The notes beneath the pieces are model-generated. The model was not told the origin of the DNA and made no database searches. It worked only from the letters and a program-made list of their open reading frames with translations. DNA of 64,000 nucleotides, from positions 2,957,357-3,021,356 of the forward strand of contig JAFMSR010000019.1 in the NCBI GenBank assembly GCA_022818135.1, written 5' to 3'. This DNA comes from Saxidomus purpurata (lineage: Eukaryota; Mollusca; Bivalvia; Venerida; Veneridae). Shown here piece by piece: positions 1 through 11,345 of this stretch; the stretch's first letter is position 1; the number at the start of each line of letters is the position of its first letter. A program made the position numbers and the translations under genes.

Positions 1-1145
1 AAAATATACCTGGCACTAAGCTTGTAAATTATATGCGCTGCCATCACTCACTATACTGTGATTGTGGGATGAGCACCGTGACTGTAACAACATGATTCCT
101 CTATATAGCCAGGGTATCTACATTCTGTATTTCAAAGCCCTCTCCACAATAGACGAACCGTGTTCTATGCATCAAATATATAACTGTCCCACACCAGTTG
201 TACTGCTTATGTGCCTAGGATGCTAAGTTGAGAATTCGATATTATCTGCAGTCTTTATCAATTAAAATGAGTTCAAAACTTTATTCGGTAATACTGATCA
301 CATGATACGTTCTAGGAATCTGGGTATGCACTTTTTAACACAATTTTGAAACCAATTCGCATTAGTCACATGGCATGCCTATGGCTACTCTGGTAATGTG
401 CTATGCCCTATTTGAATAAGCTATTATTAAAGTATTCAAGTGAGTTGATGGGGATATGGCATTTAAAATCGCCGTTCTAACATACTTATTCAGTTCATCT
501 TAAGTTAAGATCAAAGTCTGCATAGTTAATTCATTGCAACACCGTTAATATCTCCAGTGAGTAGTAAAATAGTGTTGTTAAAATTGTAAGGATAGTTTCC
601 TTTGCAGTTATTGAAACGTTTACATTTCACATAAAGGTTAATTTCACATGATAAAGACCTGTCACAACTCTAATTGAATGAAAACTCACATTCAAAATCC
701 ACTAGTTGGAACGCAGAGATTTGAAACTGGCCTCTTAATAAACAAAAACTGTGGATTTTAAAGACCAGATAATACATACATACAGCAAATGTTGGCTTAG
801 TTTATATGAAGTCGATTATGAAACAAGTTATACAACTTATATTGATCACTCTCGATACCTCATTCCTGGTGGTATCCATGAAAGACTATGTTGGCTTAAG
901 TCGTTTAGAATCAGTCAAAGTCACCAAAAAGTAGAATTATGTTACGAAATAGGGCATTTTTATTGAAAGGGCATGTCTATTGGATTGATATCGGGAATGA
1001 AAGTTTAAAAATGTTTGTTGTTGCTATTTTAGGAGTCCAGGATTGTCCAAGAAATTCGTGTTAAACAAAGAAGATGAGTTGAAGAAGCGACCAAGATTCA
1101 ACAATTTCTCCAAATCAGCAAGATAGCAGCAAGATAACAATATTA

Positions 1146-1995
1146 CAAGACAAATTTTGATGCAAAGCATCAAAGGCGCTGCGCATGTTTTTGAAACATG
1201 ATTAAAGGAATCAAAGTCATTTTAGAATATCAGTAAACAACCTATCAACGGGAAAAACTAAATACATTATGTTATATGTAACTGTTATCATAATAAGTAA
1301 AAAAAAACACATTTACTACAGTTTAACCAAAAAATAAACGAATCATAAAACAACCTTCCGTATAATGGTACGATGACGCCCATTAAACAAGGCTACAGCT
1401 CGTGGTCAGTAGACGCTTTTCGACGCAGACGAAACCCACGTGATTAATTTTGTCTTTATTATTGGTCAGTTGTTAGCGATGCTTTACATAACTTTCATTG
1501 AGACCCCATGTATCGCATAGTTAGGTGAACGGTCTTATTTATAATGCCTACATTTTACTTTAGTATGTAGTAATTAAAATGGGTTTTCATTAATTATTCA
1601 CGTTGACAACATATGTATATAAACTTCAAAATGTTTAGAGATAGCAAAACAACTATCGAGACGTTTTTTCTGAACTTTGATGAATCTGGCCGTAGGGTCC
1701 GTAAACAAAGCAATAAAAAAACCGTAACCTTCAAGTTTGTGGAAAAGTTATTAAATATTCTATGAATATGTCAAAAGTTTTGAATTAACGGTCGAAGACG
1801 TATGCATCTGGTATAGTATTGTTTGTAATCAATTAATACTATTTATTTATTCATTATAGGGAGTTTGTTCAAACATAATACATAGTTTTTAATTACAATA
1901 ATAATGTTGGCTGCTCCCTTTTCGATTATGCAACCCCATGGTACAAAATTAAAACCTATTCAATACTGGCACTGTGCTTCCGCACAGCGCCAATA
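1146..1995. other. Segment present in copy A but absent from copy B
   Basis: Homology with copy B stops after 'aataacaatatta' and resumes at 'ttgacattgaaataac'. The extra block has no convincing ORF. It has a short hairpin near its right end (around 1,966-1,993, complementary 'tggcactgtgc' and 'gcacagcgcca') and a small palindrome, 'gatgcaaagcatc', near its left end. No clean target-site duplication is seen, so an insertion in A and a deletion in B are both possible. Confidence 0.6.
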
Positions 1996-3882
1996 ATTGA
2001 CATTGAAATAACTTTAGAACCATTGTTAGCACTATCGAGATCCAGTTGTAAATATGATCTCATTTAAATTAAGGTATATTTGTGACATATAGTGGACATA
2101 CACTAAGGTTAAGATTCTGCTCTCATGTCCGTTATTAAGAGCTGTAGTCATTAGTATTTTATTAGCTATTAATAGTGTTACAATTTATTACTATTAAAGT
2201 GCCCCGCGCGTAAATTTAATAAATTGTTAAAAACAGAAACAAGTTTTTTTTCTGCTGAAACAGCAACCCTTCTACATGTAATATTTACTCAAACGTGCAA
2301 TATTTCAAAGGACAGGAATACGGCGAAGTGCCATTACTGAAAATAATTCACAGGTTCACAAATGTGTATGGTGACAATATATAAAAAACATTCATATATT
2401 TGTTAAATACCTATGCTTGGCAATACTCAATTAACCCGGCTCGGGTTACATATTAACTTAACTGTCCATAAATGCCAGTAGTAAGACCTAACTAGGGGAT
2501 TCTTTTTGGCACGTGCCATCTAGATATGCGGCCATAAATATGTATCTGTAAGACTACTTATTATTTCATTTGTAATTAAATCGACAGATAAGCGAAATTG
2601 CAATTCTGAAAAATGTTTTAATGAAAACTTCAAATTATATAACAGTAAAAAAGACATTAGACAAGCACATATAAAAAGAGAATGAGCACTTCCGCAAAAT
2701 TATCACAGATATCAAAGCTATGTTATACAATTGAATGTACACAGAAAGAAAAATATACGTGTGTAGCTAGCAAGTTATAAGACGAAATTGTATAAAAGAA
2801 AAAGTGTATAAAATCACATATACGAAATGATATTAAAAGATAAGTCTATAAATAATCACAGAGGATGCTTCACGGTAAGCACTATTACAAGAACAATGTA
2901 AGCAAGACCTGTCGCCACATGTGACATTACTTCAATACTAACAGCATGACAGAGAAGGAAGACTTTGCAACAAAGAAATTGTATGTGTGTATGTCAAATT
3001 TGTATCTTGCAATACGCCTTGACTTGGGTAGTAGTTCGCCCTCAGAAAAATTGTATATACAGCCATACTTTACTTCGTCAGGGAAATACTTCAGGAAATA
3101 CACGTCACTTAGTCTTCGACATTTTAAAAAGTCGAATTCTTAACAAAGGATTTTCATATTATCCCTGATATGTGGACACCAAGTATATCCGTTGTTTATT
3201 ACAACATTTATAACAAATATTAGAATATATACAGGTACACACAATTTTCCGATGTTAAGTGAAGATGTGAAGTCAAAATATGATTAAAAAGTACTCGCAA
3301 ATTAACAAAAACATTACCATCACCGTACAATGAAAACATGAAACAGAAGTCAACGATTTGGAACAATACATATTACAACATGATATGAAAATGTAAAAAT
3401 ATGTACATGCACACAAAGTAATTCACTGTTAAGCAAAGCTGTGTTGCTCACAGTAGTAATCAAATATTATAAAACATTACAATCGCACAGATATTACAGT
3501 CAAAAAGATGAAACACGTTGAAAGTGCCAAAACACCGGTAGACATGATATTTCCTTGCATAGTCTAACTATAAGTATACATTGCAGTACTTACGAGATGT
3601 AATGTCATTTACAATAACAACGATTTTCTTTATAATGTTACAGTTTGATATGGAATGTTTTTTGTACCTCGGGTTCTAGTGTTCGTTTGTTTGTTCATTC
3701 GCCTTAGCTTATGTACACACATGTGTCGGATATATTTCCGAAATACAGGGATCGTAAACGTAGAACAAAGTGTTCCGTGTTGGAAAATTGCATACAATCA
3801 TTAAAAAAGTTCTGCTTAAAATGATGTTACATATTTGTTCTAATGTGCTCTCTTCTGCCATCTGTCTTCACACTGCTACATT
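1996..3882. other. Non-coding part of copy A, including the probable 3' UTR of the RING gene
   Basis: No supported gene. The block aligns with copy B throughout, apart from the 380-bp insertion there. On the minus strand the RING exon's stop lies at 3,883. The first AATAAA downstream of it (plus-strand tttatt at 3,195-3,200) is conserved in copy B at 58,601-58,606, which makes it a candidate polyadenylation signal for a 3' UTR of roughly 680 bases. This is weak evidence without transcripts. Confidence 0.4.
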
Positions 3883-4088
3883 TTACATGTTCCAATGAAT
3901 ATTGATGAATGCTTTTATTAGTTCCCCACAGAAGGGGCAATGGTTTATGTTGGCATGGCATACGTCGCACACAGCCAGGTGCTGACAATTGAGGAACAGC
4001 ACAGACCTTGGCCTGATCCTGCACCTTACACACATCAGCATCCACCATAGGTGCAGATTTTCTTCGACAAGCTGTTTTACCTCATCAC
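3883..4088 (-). CDS. Terminal exon with an IAP-type C3HC4 RING finger (copy A)
   Basis: On the minus strand a pyrimidine-rich tract and acceptor (tttgcag, AG at 4,090-4,089) lead into a 206-base exon in phase 2. It encodes 67 residues and ends in TAA. The cysteines and histidine follow C-x2-C-x11-C-x-H-x3-C-x2-C-x6-C-x2-C (CVRC, NCQH, CDVC, CPFC). This is the spacing of the C-terminal RING of inhibitor-of-apoptosis (BIRC) proteins, and related RINGs such as Mindbomb or RNF34 share it. In those families the domain binds two zinc ions and acts as an E3 ubiquitin ligase, usually at the extreme C terminus as here. The upstream exons with any BIR domains were not found; they should lie at higher coordinates. 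The paralogous exon at 59,250-59,455 has the same length and phase. Whether this copy is expressed is unknown. Confidence 0.72.
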
Positions 4089-4597
4089 CTGCAAATATAA
4101 AAGGATGCGTTAAAATGCGTTTTAATCTGCAACATGTAACTTACCATTTACATGCACGGAAGAGGGGTGTAAGTAATGGTAAAACATGCATATGTTAAAC
4201 AGTATTTTATCAAACAAACCTGTCTGAATATCAAATCACAGAGACTTACTTCTTACAACAGGAATCTTTTCTTGCTACAGGTTTTTTTCTTGTTACAGGT
4301 TTTTTTTCGAAGTAAGTACATGATACGAGACGCAAACTTGCAAAACAATGAACTAACGTAAAGCAGGTATATTATTTACTCCGCATCTATTAACGGTCGG
4401 ATGTCATTTCGTTATTTCAATTGATTACAGTATCGAAAAAAAAGTTTACACTGAGTAAACATTGACGTAGTGGTAATATGTGTAACACTTATGCAAAGTG
4501 CATGATTTTGAATTCCGACCAGAGGACTTTAATTTTTTAAAGAGGATTATAAAAGAATGTCTATTTTTTGTTACATTTGTGAGACTGTTTTATGAAG

Positions 4598-5480
4598 TTT
4601 TCACTGCAATCACTAGTCACTATAGGACCTCAGAGATTGCCGCAGAAGTCAATTTTTGCTATTTGCCAAAGCAGTCAATGTGTGCTAAGAAAGTCACATG
4701 TGGCAAAAGGATGCAAACGGTTGCTAAGGAAGTCACTGATTGCTATGGGAAGTCACTGGTTGCTAAAGGGTTTCAGACGTTGTTAAGAAAGTCACTAGTT
4801 GCTGAGGAGGTCAATGGTTGCTAAGGGAACTCACTGGTTGTAATGGAAACAACTGCTTCAAGTGGGAAGTCATTGATTTATAAGGGAATACACTGGTTGA
4901 TAGGGGATAAAGTTGTTGCAAAGAAAATCAGTGGTTGCTAAGGAAGCAACTGGAAACTAGGGAAGGTCACAGGTTGCTGGGGAAGTAATTGGTTACAAAG
5001 GAAGTCACTGGTTGCTAGGGGAATTCATTGGTTGATAAGAAACTTAGTTTTTGCTAAGGAAATCAATGGTTTCTTACGAAGTTACTGGTTGCTAGGGAAA
5101 TTCATTGATTGCTAAGGAAGTCAGTGCCTACTAAGAAAGTGATTTGCTCCTATGGGAAGTAGCTGGTTGTTAAGGAAGTTATTAGTTGCTGAAAAATACT
5201 ACGTCAACTTATTGGTTTCTAAGTTAGGCTAAGTTGTTTCTTAGAAATCCAATGGTTGCTACGTGAAGTCACTGGTTGCTAAATAAATCATTGTTTGCTA
5301 AGAAAGTCACTGGTTACTAAGGGAACTCATTAGTTGTTAAGGAAATATGTTGTTGCCAAGGAACACAACTGTTGATAAGGAAGTCACTTTTCGGGATAGT
5401 CACTAGTTGCTTATGATATCACTGGTTAGAAAGCAAGTCACTGTTTGCTAAGTAAATAACTTGTTGCTATAGGAACTCAT
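4598..5480. repeat. Degenerate minisatellite ('gttgctaaggaagtcact')
   Basis: A run of imperfect 20-35-base units built on 'ggttgctaaggaagtcact', with variable spacing. It would fall in an intron or 5' flank of the minus-strand RING gene. Copy B has an unrelated satellite in the equivalent interval. Short ORFs across it are a by-product of the repeat. Confidence 0.85.
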
Positions 5481-5514
5481 CGGAAGCTATGGGTTTTCCT
5501 ATAACTCTATATGC

Positions 5515-5810
5515 AGATAAGTGAGCCCGAGAGCTTGGTCAATTTTGACCATAATGACATGATTTTAACAAAATCTGTAGAGGTCATGTTTTAAACGTTT
5601 TGTCTATGTACAACAAATAACTCCCAGCCGGGGCCAATATTGATCCCAGGGGCAAGATTTGACCATTTTTTTGTAGAGGCCTACTAGGCAATGCTGCATG
5701 CCAAATATCTAATCTCTGTTGTTCAGACAAGACTTTTTCTCCTATGGAAACCTATGTAAAATCAAGTGACCCCCGGGCGGGGTCAATTTTGACCCGGAAG
5801 TCATGTGAGC
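5515..5810. repeat. Dispersed repeat with 'ggtcaattttgacc' motif
   Basis: At least three imperfect units carry 'ggtcaattttgacc', a purine-rich block and 'tgtagaggtc'. The same family occurs at 61,431-61,800 and 62,080-62,280. The core is a near-palindrome. Repeats of this type are common in bivalve DNA (general knowledge). No coding potential. Confidence 0.7.
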
Positions 5811-6868
5811 TGAAAAACCCAACAACATGCCAAGGACTAGAGAGCGCAAATAAATGACAACAGTTTTAAACAATTCACAAATATCTACAAAAAAGATGTA
5901 CTTCAAATGTTAAAAAAATGCATATATTCATAAACATACTTAACGAAGCTTTATCTCCTGTAACCATTTTCCTTGGTCAATTATATTCACAAATCCAGCT
6001 AATCAAGGTTTAATGATTTTTTGTAGCGTCTGATTCCTCTACTTACAATTACGCAACACTTAAACGTACTTGCAAAAGTATGGACAGCCTGGACAGTCTT
6101 ATTTAAAAAAGAATGTTGTCTTTGAAATACTGAATGCTACATTTGTGTTTTCTTATACCTTATTTCACAAGAGACGTTCTGAAATAGACTAAGTAACACT
6201 ATTGAATCGATGGTAACGCTCTGGTCTAATTATCAATCGGTTTCAGGTTCGATCAACGCTCTAGCACAGTGACCGAGTTGATATTATCGATATTATACAT
6301 ATTAAGTTAAGAGTCATAAGTTTTCAATATGAATACGTGTAAGTCTGAAAGTGACACTTTAAGTTGTGACAATGACAATGGCAAATTTTATTCGCTTTAA
6401 GGCCTCCGGACCATGTACAAAGTATAGCATGTATAAATTTAATCAATTTGATAAAGTACATTTATACAAGGCAATATGTTGCAAGTACTGGTTAACAATA
6501 TGTGGTTATAACTCATGCATACATCGAAAGGCATGTTATAAGAATACAGCAACTGATTTGATCAATTCTTCATTTTTAGATGACATAAGCATATTAAAGT
6601 TGTTAACATTTGGTTGGGTATAATATTTGTGTGGTATTTACGAAACACGTAAATCTGAGTAGCAGGTACATTTTAACAAAAAGTGATATTTATCTTCAAT
6701 ACTATTAGTATCGCATAGTTTACAGCCTATTTTGTCTGGGAATATTTGCATACCTTCCTTTTTCATTTTCAATGTCATGACTACCTATTCTGAAATTGAC
6801 ATAAACATATCTGCACTTTCTAAGATCTAAGACATCTTAGTAAGTTTCAAAAACAAAATCCTTTTTGT
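5811..6868. other. Diverged non-coding part of copy A
   Basis: Aligns weakly with 62,330-63,000. At 6,180-6,350 a stretch with a B-box-like 'ggttcgatcaa' matches the SINE-like block at 62,765-62,960 in copy B, apparently as a decayed copy. No gene is supported. Confidence 0.45.
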
Positions 6869-6923
6869 TCATTTTATAACTTTACACAAGTGTTTTACTA
6901 ATACAGTAAACAAGTGCCATTCA

Positions 6924-7148
6924 TTGTTCAAAAGCTTGCACACAATGGCACACAGTGTAGATAACGACAAGACGACACATCTTTGCTTTCTGATCATAGT
7001 CTGCACTGAACACAAAGGAAGAGTTCTTTTTGCAAACATCAGGGTAAAGAAAACGTATAACAACTACTGTTTTCAGATATCGTTAATCGGCATCATCTTC
7101 AAGGGAAATCTGAATATGAGAAAAAGAATAAAGTTTATGAAGAAATGA
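6924..7148 (+). other. Open frame conserved at the protein level with copy B
   Basis: About 60 codons align with the frame at 63,223-63,444. Both begin near 'HTM' and contain 'DNDKT', 'LFAN' or 'LFLAN', and 'SLIGII'. The DNA differs at roughly a third of positions, yet neither copy has a stop in this frame, and many replacements are conservative. A splice-acceptor-like 'tgttttcag' lies inside it. The family is not recognised. It may be an old coding exon or a chance open frame. Confidence 0.3.
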
Positions 7149-7302
7149 TGTTAAAATTATTTAATCACGATTAATCAAAATGAATTGACAATATTTATAT
7201 TTTGTAGCGTATAATCTTCCAGGGACAAAATAATGCATATCAATTGTGATAAAAGACAATTTTAAACTCAAAACATAAATATACATGTACTTTGAACGAA
7301 CA

Positions 7303-7398
7303 AAAAAGGCCGCCTTTGAACTTTTATCTATACGACATGGAAAAAGCTAAAATTTCATATAGATTATAGATATAAAAGTTCAAAGGCGGCCTTTTTTT
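7303..7398. repeat. Short inverted repeat (MITE-like hairpin)
   Basis: A left arm containing 'ggccgcctttgaactttta' and a right arm containing 'taaaagttcaaaggcggcc' are nearly perfect complements around a loop of about 40 bases. The arm edges are A-rich and T-rich. A decayed relative ('agttcaaagatggccttt') sits at 63,555-63,580 in copy B. Confidence 0.75.
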
Positions 7399-7496
7399 GT
7401 CAAAGAAGAAGCAATTATTTCAACCAAACACAGTTTTGTTATTTTAAAAAATGACAGTTTTGGCGTTCCATATTTCCTTCGGTAAGTTGGTTTAAT

Positions 7497-7575
7497 GGAA
7501 ATAACCTAAGCTATTTATATATATACCTAAAAAAAAGAATGTACTGGAAATAACCTAAGCTATTATACAGTTATA
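7497..7575. repeat. Direct repeat pair 'ggaaataacctaagctat'
   Basis: Two copies of a phrase of about 20 bases, 55 bases apart, separated by an AT-rich tract. Function unknown. Confidence 0.6.
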
Positions 7576-7896
7576 AATAGCATACTGGTCTTCGGGCGTT
7601 TTTATGTTTCGTACCGCACAGGCTTTATACCGTACTCAATGTCCTAGATTACGCAACCGTGTCACTGGGGCGATTGTTTTTTCGGTGTAATCAAACTTCT
7701 CATATTTGTTAAATATCCCACTTAAATCACTTCTCTATTGTGTTACTATTTATAAACTATGTCAGATATATAATCATTTGAATAAAATTGTGTAAAAGTA
7801 AGTATATTCAAGAAATACAATTTAAACATAAATAGACCGTGTAACGGATGAGGCGTAATATAAAATCGATATGACATATAGAGAATATTAATTAGG

Positions 7897-8031
7897 TTAC
7901 TGTCTTAGTGTGATTGAATTTATTAGGCGAGTTGGAGAAAGGTTTATACGGCGAGGCTCTGCCGAGCCGTATAAACATTTCGGAGACGAGCCTAATAAAT
8001 TCAACCACACTAAGACGGTAACCTAATATTC
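7897..8031. repeat. Long near-perfect palindrome of about 135 bp
   Basis: The left arm, starting at 'aattaggttactgtctta', pairs with the right arm, ending at 'taagacggtaacctaat'. Complementarity continues inward through 'gaatttattaggc' and 'gcctaataaattc', then 'gtttatacggc' and 'gccgtataaac', to a tight loop. The right flank, 'ttttatcctacc', is the reverse complement of 'ggtaggataaaa' beside another hairpin at 28,497-28,528, so both may be ends of one transposon family. Confidence 0.8.
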
Positions 8032-8040
8032 TTTTTATCC

Positions 8041-10260
8041 TACCTTTTACCTAAAAATGTCTTATTCGTTTGTTTTTATTAATTAAGATTAAATTCCAGC
8101 TTTAAAACTGTCTGTCGCTATGACGCGTATGAATACATTACAACATAACCCAGTTACACATTTATTTCGATCATGTTAATACACTACACAAACACGTCCG
8201 TGTTAGACTGAAGTGAAACAACATGCAAAAATAAAATTTTAAAAAAATCAACACCTAAAACTGTTATTTTAAGCTTTTCTAAACTGAATGAGATAAACTT
8301 TACTGGTATGCTTCATTAATTTCTGCAAGCCATATAAGTGACGTCAGTCAATACATGTGTCATGAACAGTGATGACGTGAAATATTCACTAAAATACCGG
8401 ATTTTAAACCTTGTTAGCCATTCAGGTGATAACCACGATTACTGACTGTATGGACATTTTGAACACTGAAGACTACACCATAAAACTGTATAGATTCTAA
8501 TATGTGCTATAAGTGCGAGTGAGTGGGGTTTCGCTGAACTGGACCCTGAACTGGAGCTGACTGTGGTAAATAGAAATGTCATGATCTACGGGACGCGCTT
8601 AGTTGCTTGATACTGACTCGGTTGGTCTGAGACATGTAGTCAACAGTTGCTGATAGAAGATTCAAACATCATTTGTTTCTCCTTGGAAACAGGACTCTTA
8701 GTTTAGAGATGGACTGGAGAAAAAACCAAGTAGCAAAAAACAAGTTGAACATAGATTCAAATATGAGTCATTTGTGCCAGATATACAAGGATACAAACCG
8801 TATGCAATGAAAGCTTTGGGATAGCATATATTTTACTCAAGAAATACTGTGATCCCGTAATTTCTGGACCAGATGTTTCCTGATGGAATGATTGACTCAG
8901 TGATTGAATGACTCAAATAAACAATATTGTACAACAGATCTATCATATTAAAAGAAAGGACTTCAAATCTTGCAATACTGACAAACTTCAATCCTTTCAG
9001 TGACAAAAAAAATATATTTCAATCTCAATCAAAAGGCTAACTTGTTGATAATATCCCCTACCTATCATAACTTATGAGAAGCTGAAAATTATTAGAAAGA
9101 ACCTTTAAATAAGTAAGACACAGGAGCTGATTAGTGACTATATGACTAAAAAATGGTTAAAATGTTGATGTTCTTGTTTATGTTTATGATGCATGGAGAT
9201 TAATTAATGTTTTCTGGCATATTAAATTTAAGAAAAACATATCTACATGAAAATGATCACTGAGTGACTCTTTGGTTATAGGCCCTACCAAGGTTCATGT
9301 TTCAATCACATACTTGGATATTTAACCTTTTGGTCAGGGTCTATATAATAAAAAGATCATGCTTGGGATAAACCCTTTGAATTCAACAACATGAAATGTT
9401 TTATCAGCAGACCCAGCATGCAGTTTTCTTAAATATTAGCAGTTTTTCAAGAATTAAATATATTTATACAAACTTGCAACATCATGGGTGTTAAAGTGCA
9501 CAAACATTCAATTTTCTCCACAGTTCTAGTTCATTCTAGTTAAATTCAGATACATTTACTGTATATTTTGGCAGAGAGAAAGATTAAAAACAGTGAAAAA
9601 ATCAATTTTAACAATTTTATACAGCATTTTCTTAATTGAGAAATATTCATGATTAGATCTACCAGTATTTATATATTTGAAAATGACATTTGTTGATGTT
9701 GAAAATTAAATAATATTTTATACAAAAGAAAACTCATGTTTGTATTTTTATTGTGTCAGCATTTTAATCAATGTTTAATTGTTTACATGCACTTCATGAC
9801 CGACAACCTAGGTCATGAAAGTAGTCCGTCATCAGCTGTTGCTAAGGCCAGTGAAGAAAGTGTTTCTTAAAGCTGTCCTAAATGATTTAAGACTTGTCAT
9901 TCATCTTTGATTTTGTACAAAATGACAATATTAGTACTAGCTATAAAAGCATGTGTAAAATGGCACATTGATATGAGTGTAACGTGTAACCGTTGAGAAA
10001 ACCTATGCAACAATATAAAACGAGTACTTCTAATAGGCAGAAAATACAAAGATACAATGCAATTTTTCTCAGGCTACTTCGCCTATAGATTTAATATATT
10101 TAAGAAAAACAATTAGTCTTAGGATTCGTATCCTTATTATTTCAAACTAATTGACAATATCTCAAAGAAATCAAAACACTTTAAACCTCAAAAATCATTC
10201 TTTAGTATTATTTTGAGAAGTCCTATCAATATTTCAGAATATCAATTTTCCCTTTTTATA
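8041..10260. other. Intergenic DNA, nothing recognised
   Basis: AT-rich sequence with stops in all frames. No splice-bounded ORF, RNA gene or clear repeat structure was seen. Confidence 0.5.
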
Positions 10261-10261
10261 G

Positions 10262-10750
10262 ATTCTACTTCTCGTATTCAATCATTCAAAACAACCCTAT
10301 CTCAGAAAACATCAAAGTTATAGATCTATATTTCAACTACGAAATATTTATGACTACTCAAACACCAAACGTTGCCCTAGAGGTTTTACTGAAGCAGCAG
10401 TATATTTTTGATGACAGATATCTGACATTTCTGCGCATCAGTAAATATTACTACTACTTCGATCTGACACTTGCAAGGGCAACCACAAGAATGACTCTCA
10501 AACTCTTTTCTCAGCAACTATTTCTCGTTTTCAAACATTCAAAACAACCCTATCTCAGAAAATTTCATAGCTATATATTTCAACTGCGAAATATCTCTGT
10601 GATTCTGAATTCAAATACCAAACGTTGTCCTAGAGGTTTTACTGAAGCAGCAATATATTTTTAATGTCAGATATCTGAGATTTATGCGCATTAGTAAATA
10701 TTACCACTACTTCGATCCGACACTTGCAAGAACAACCACAAGACTGACTC
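10262..10750. repeat. Tandem dimer of a unit of about 250 bp
   Basis: 'cattcaaaacaaccctatct' begins near 10,284 and again near 10,536. The two halves then run in parallel through 'gaggttttactgaagcagca' and 'acttgcaag'. The halves are clearly diverged, so the duplication is not recent. The short ORF across the junction has no known relative. Confidence 0.8.
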
Positions 10751-11004
10751 TAACTGACTGACTGACTGGGGCTGTTTACCCTCGGTACTTGGCTATAGCC
10801 ATATGACCGAGCGTGGCTTACAAATATTATGAAATAGCTTAAATATTACATATGTTCTTACATTATGCCACGTGTGGAGGTGCTTAATAATGTTCATATC
10901 ACAGTGAGCTTGCTAAAGTATAGCCTGCTCAGTGTTTTATGAGCCCTATAAACTAGTGTTTTACCACTAGTATAGCTTAAAATGGTATGTACTTAAAATT
11001 AGTA

Positions 11005-11093
11005 GGAGACTCTCTAATTTTTTGTTTGTAATCGTGCTTATTGGGTCCACCATCCTCTAAAGAGGCTATAATCGGTACGACCCGTGGAGACTC
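11005..11093. repeat. Dispersed repeat 'gtccaccatcctc' (copy 1)
   Basis: Contains 'gagactctcta', 'gtgcttattgggtccacc' and 'cggtacgac', in the same order as at 27,925-28,005. 'gagactctctaatttt' occurs at both edges of this copy. No coding content. Confidence 0.65.
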
Positions 11094-11094
11094 T

Positions 11095-11345
11095 CTAATT
11101 TTGATTTGATTTGATGAGAATTTTATCAAGGTCCGTCCCAAAGAGCATGTATGTTAGCTTAGTATTGGGATGAGACCCCGGCATGTCTCCCGTCATGCCT
11201 AGAAATATAAATTTTGTTGCCAAAAAGTAGGAGAAATTTACCTGACTGCAATTTCCGGTCAGTATAGCCAAAGGTTGTTTGTGATTGGTTGCCAAAGATT
11301 AGGCCAATCACGGCGACCAATGAGATCAGAGTGTGATTGACCTAG
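11095..11345. repeat. Dispersed repeat of about 250 bp with CCAAT boxes (copy 1)
   Basis: Aligns over its whole length with 38,460-38,731. Shared parts are a leading 'tttgatttgatttgat', 'atgttagctt', 'ggcatgtctc', 'tttacctgactgcaatttc', and a terminal block in which 'attggttgccaaa' and 'ggcgaccaat' form an inverted repeat of CCAAT/ATTGG boxes. Both copies end at 'gtgtgattgacc'. The CCAAT cluster could give promoter activity, which is inference. Confidence 0.75.

Larger units (their letters stand above)
1..7460. repeat. Segmental duplication, copy A (cut by the window edge)
   Basis: The first base aligns with base 55,739, and the match continues in the same order and orientation for several kilobases. 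Positions 1-1,145 pair with 55,739-56,880 and look roughly 90-95% identical by eye. Positions 1,996-4,190 pair with about 56,880-59,540 with indels. Positions 5,830-7,460 pair with about 62,330-63,700 and are much more diverged. The copies differ by large insertions: about 850 bp at 1,146-1,995 here, about 380 bp at 57,036-57,415 in copy B, and a different satellite in each. The homology probably extends left of this window, so the true boundary is not visible. Confidence 0.9.

Noticed and set aside
751..966. 71-codon ORF present in both segmental copies (also 56,484-56,699)
   Set aside because: The only start is GTG. The few differences between copies are mostly amino-acid changing (three replacement, one silent), and the flanks are equally similar, so there is no sign of coding constraint.
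4498..4824. 108-codon ORF over the copy A minisatellite
   Set aside because: Most of it translates the repeat ('KEVTDCYGKSLVAKG'), with an overlapping alternative frame; no counterpart in copy B.
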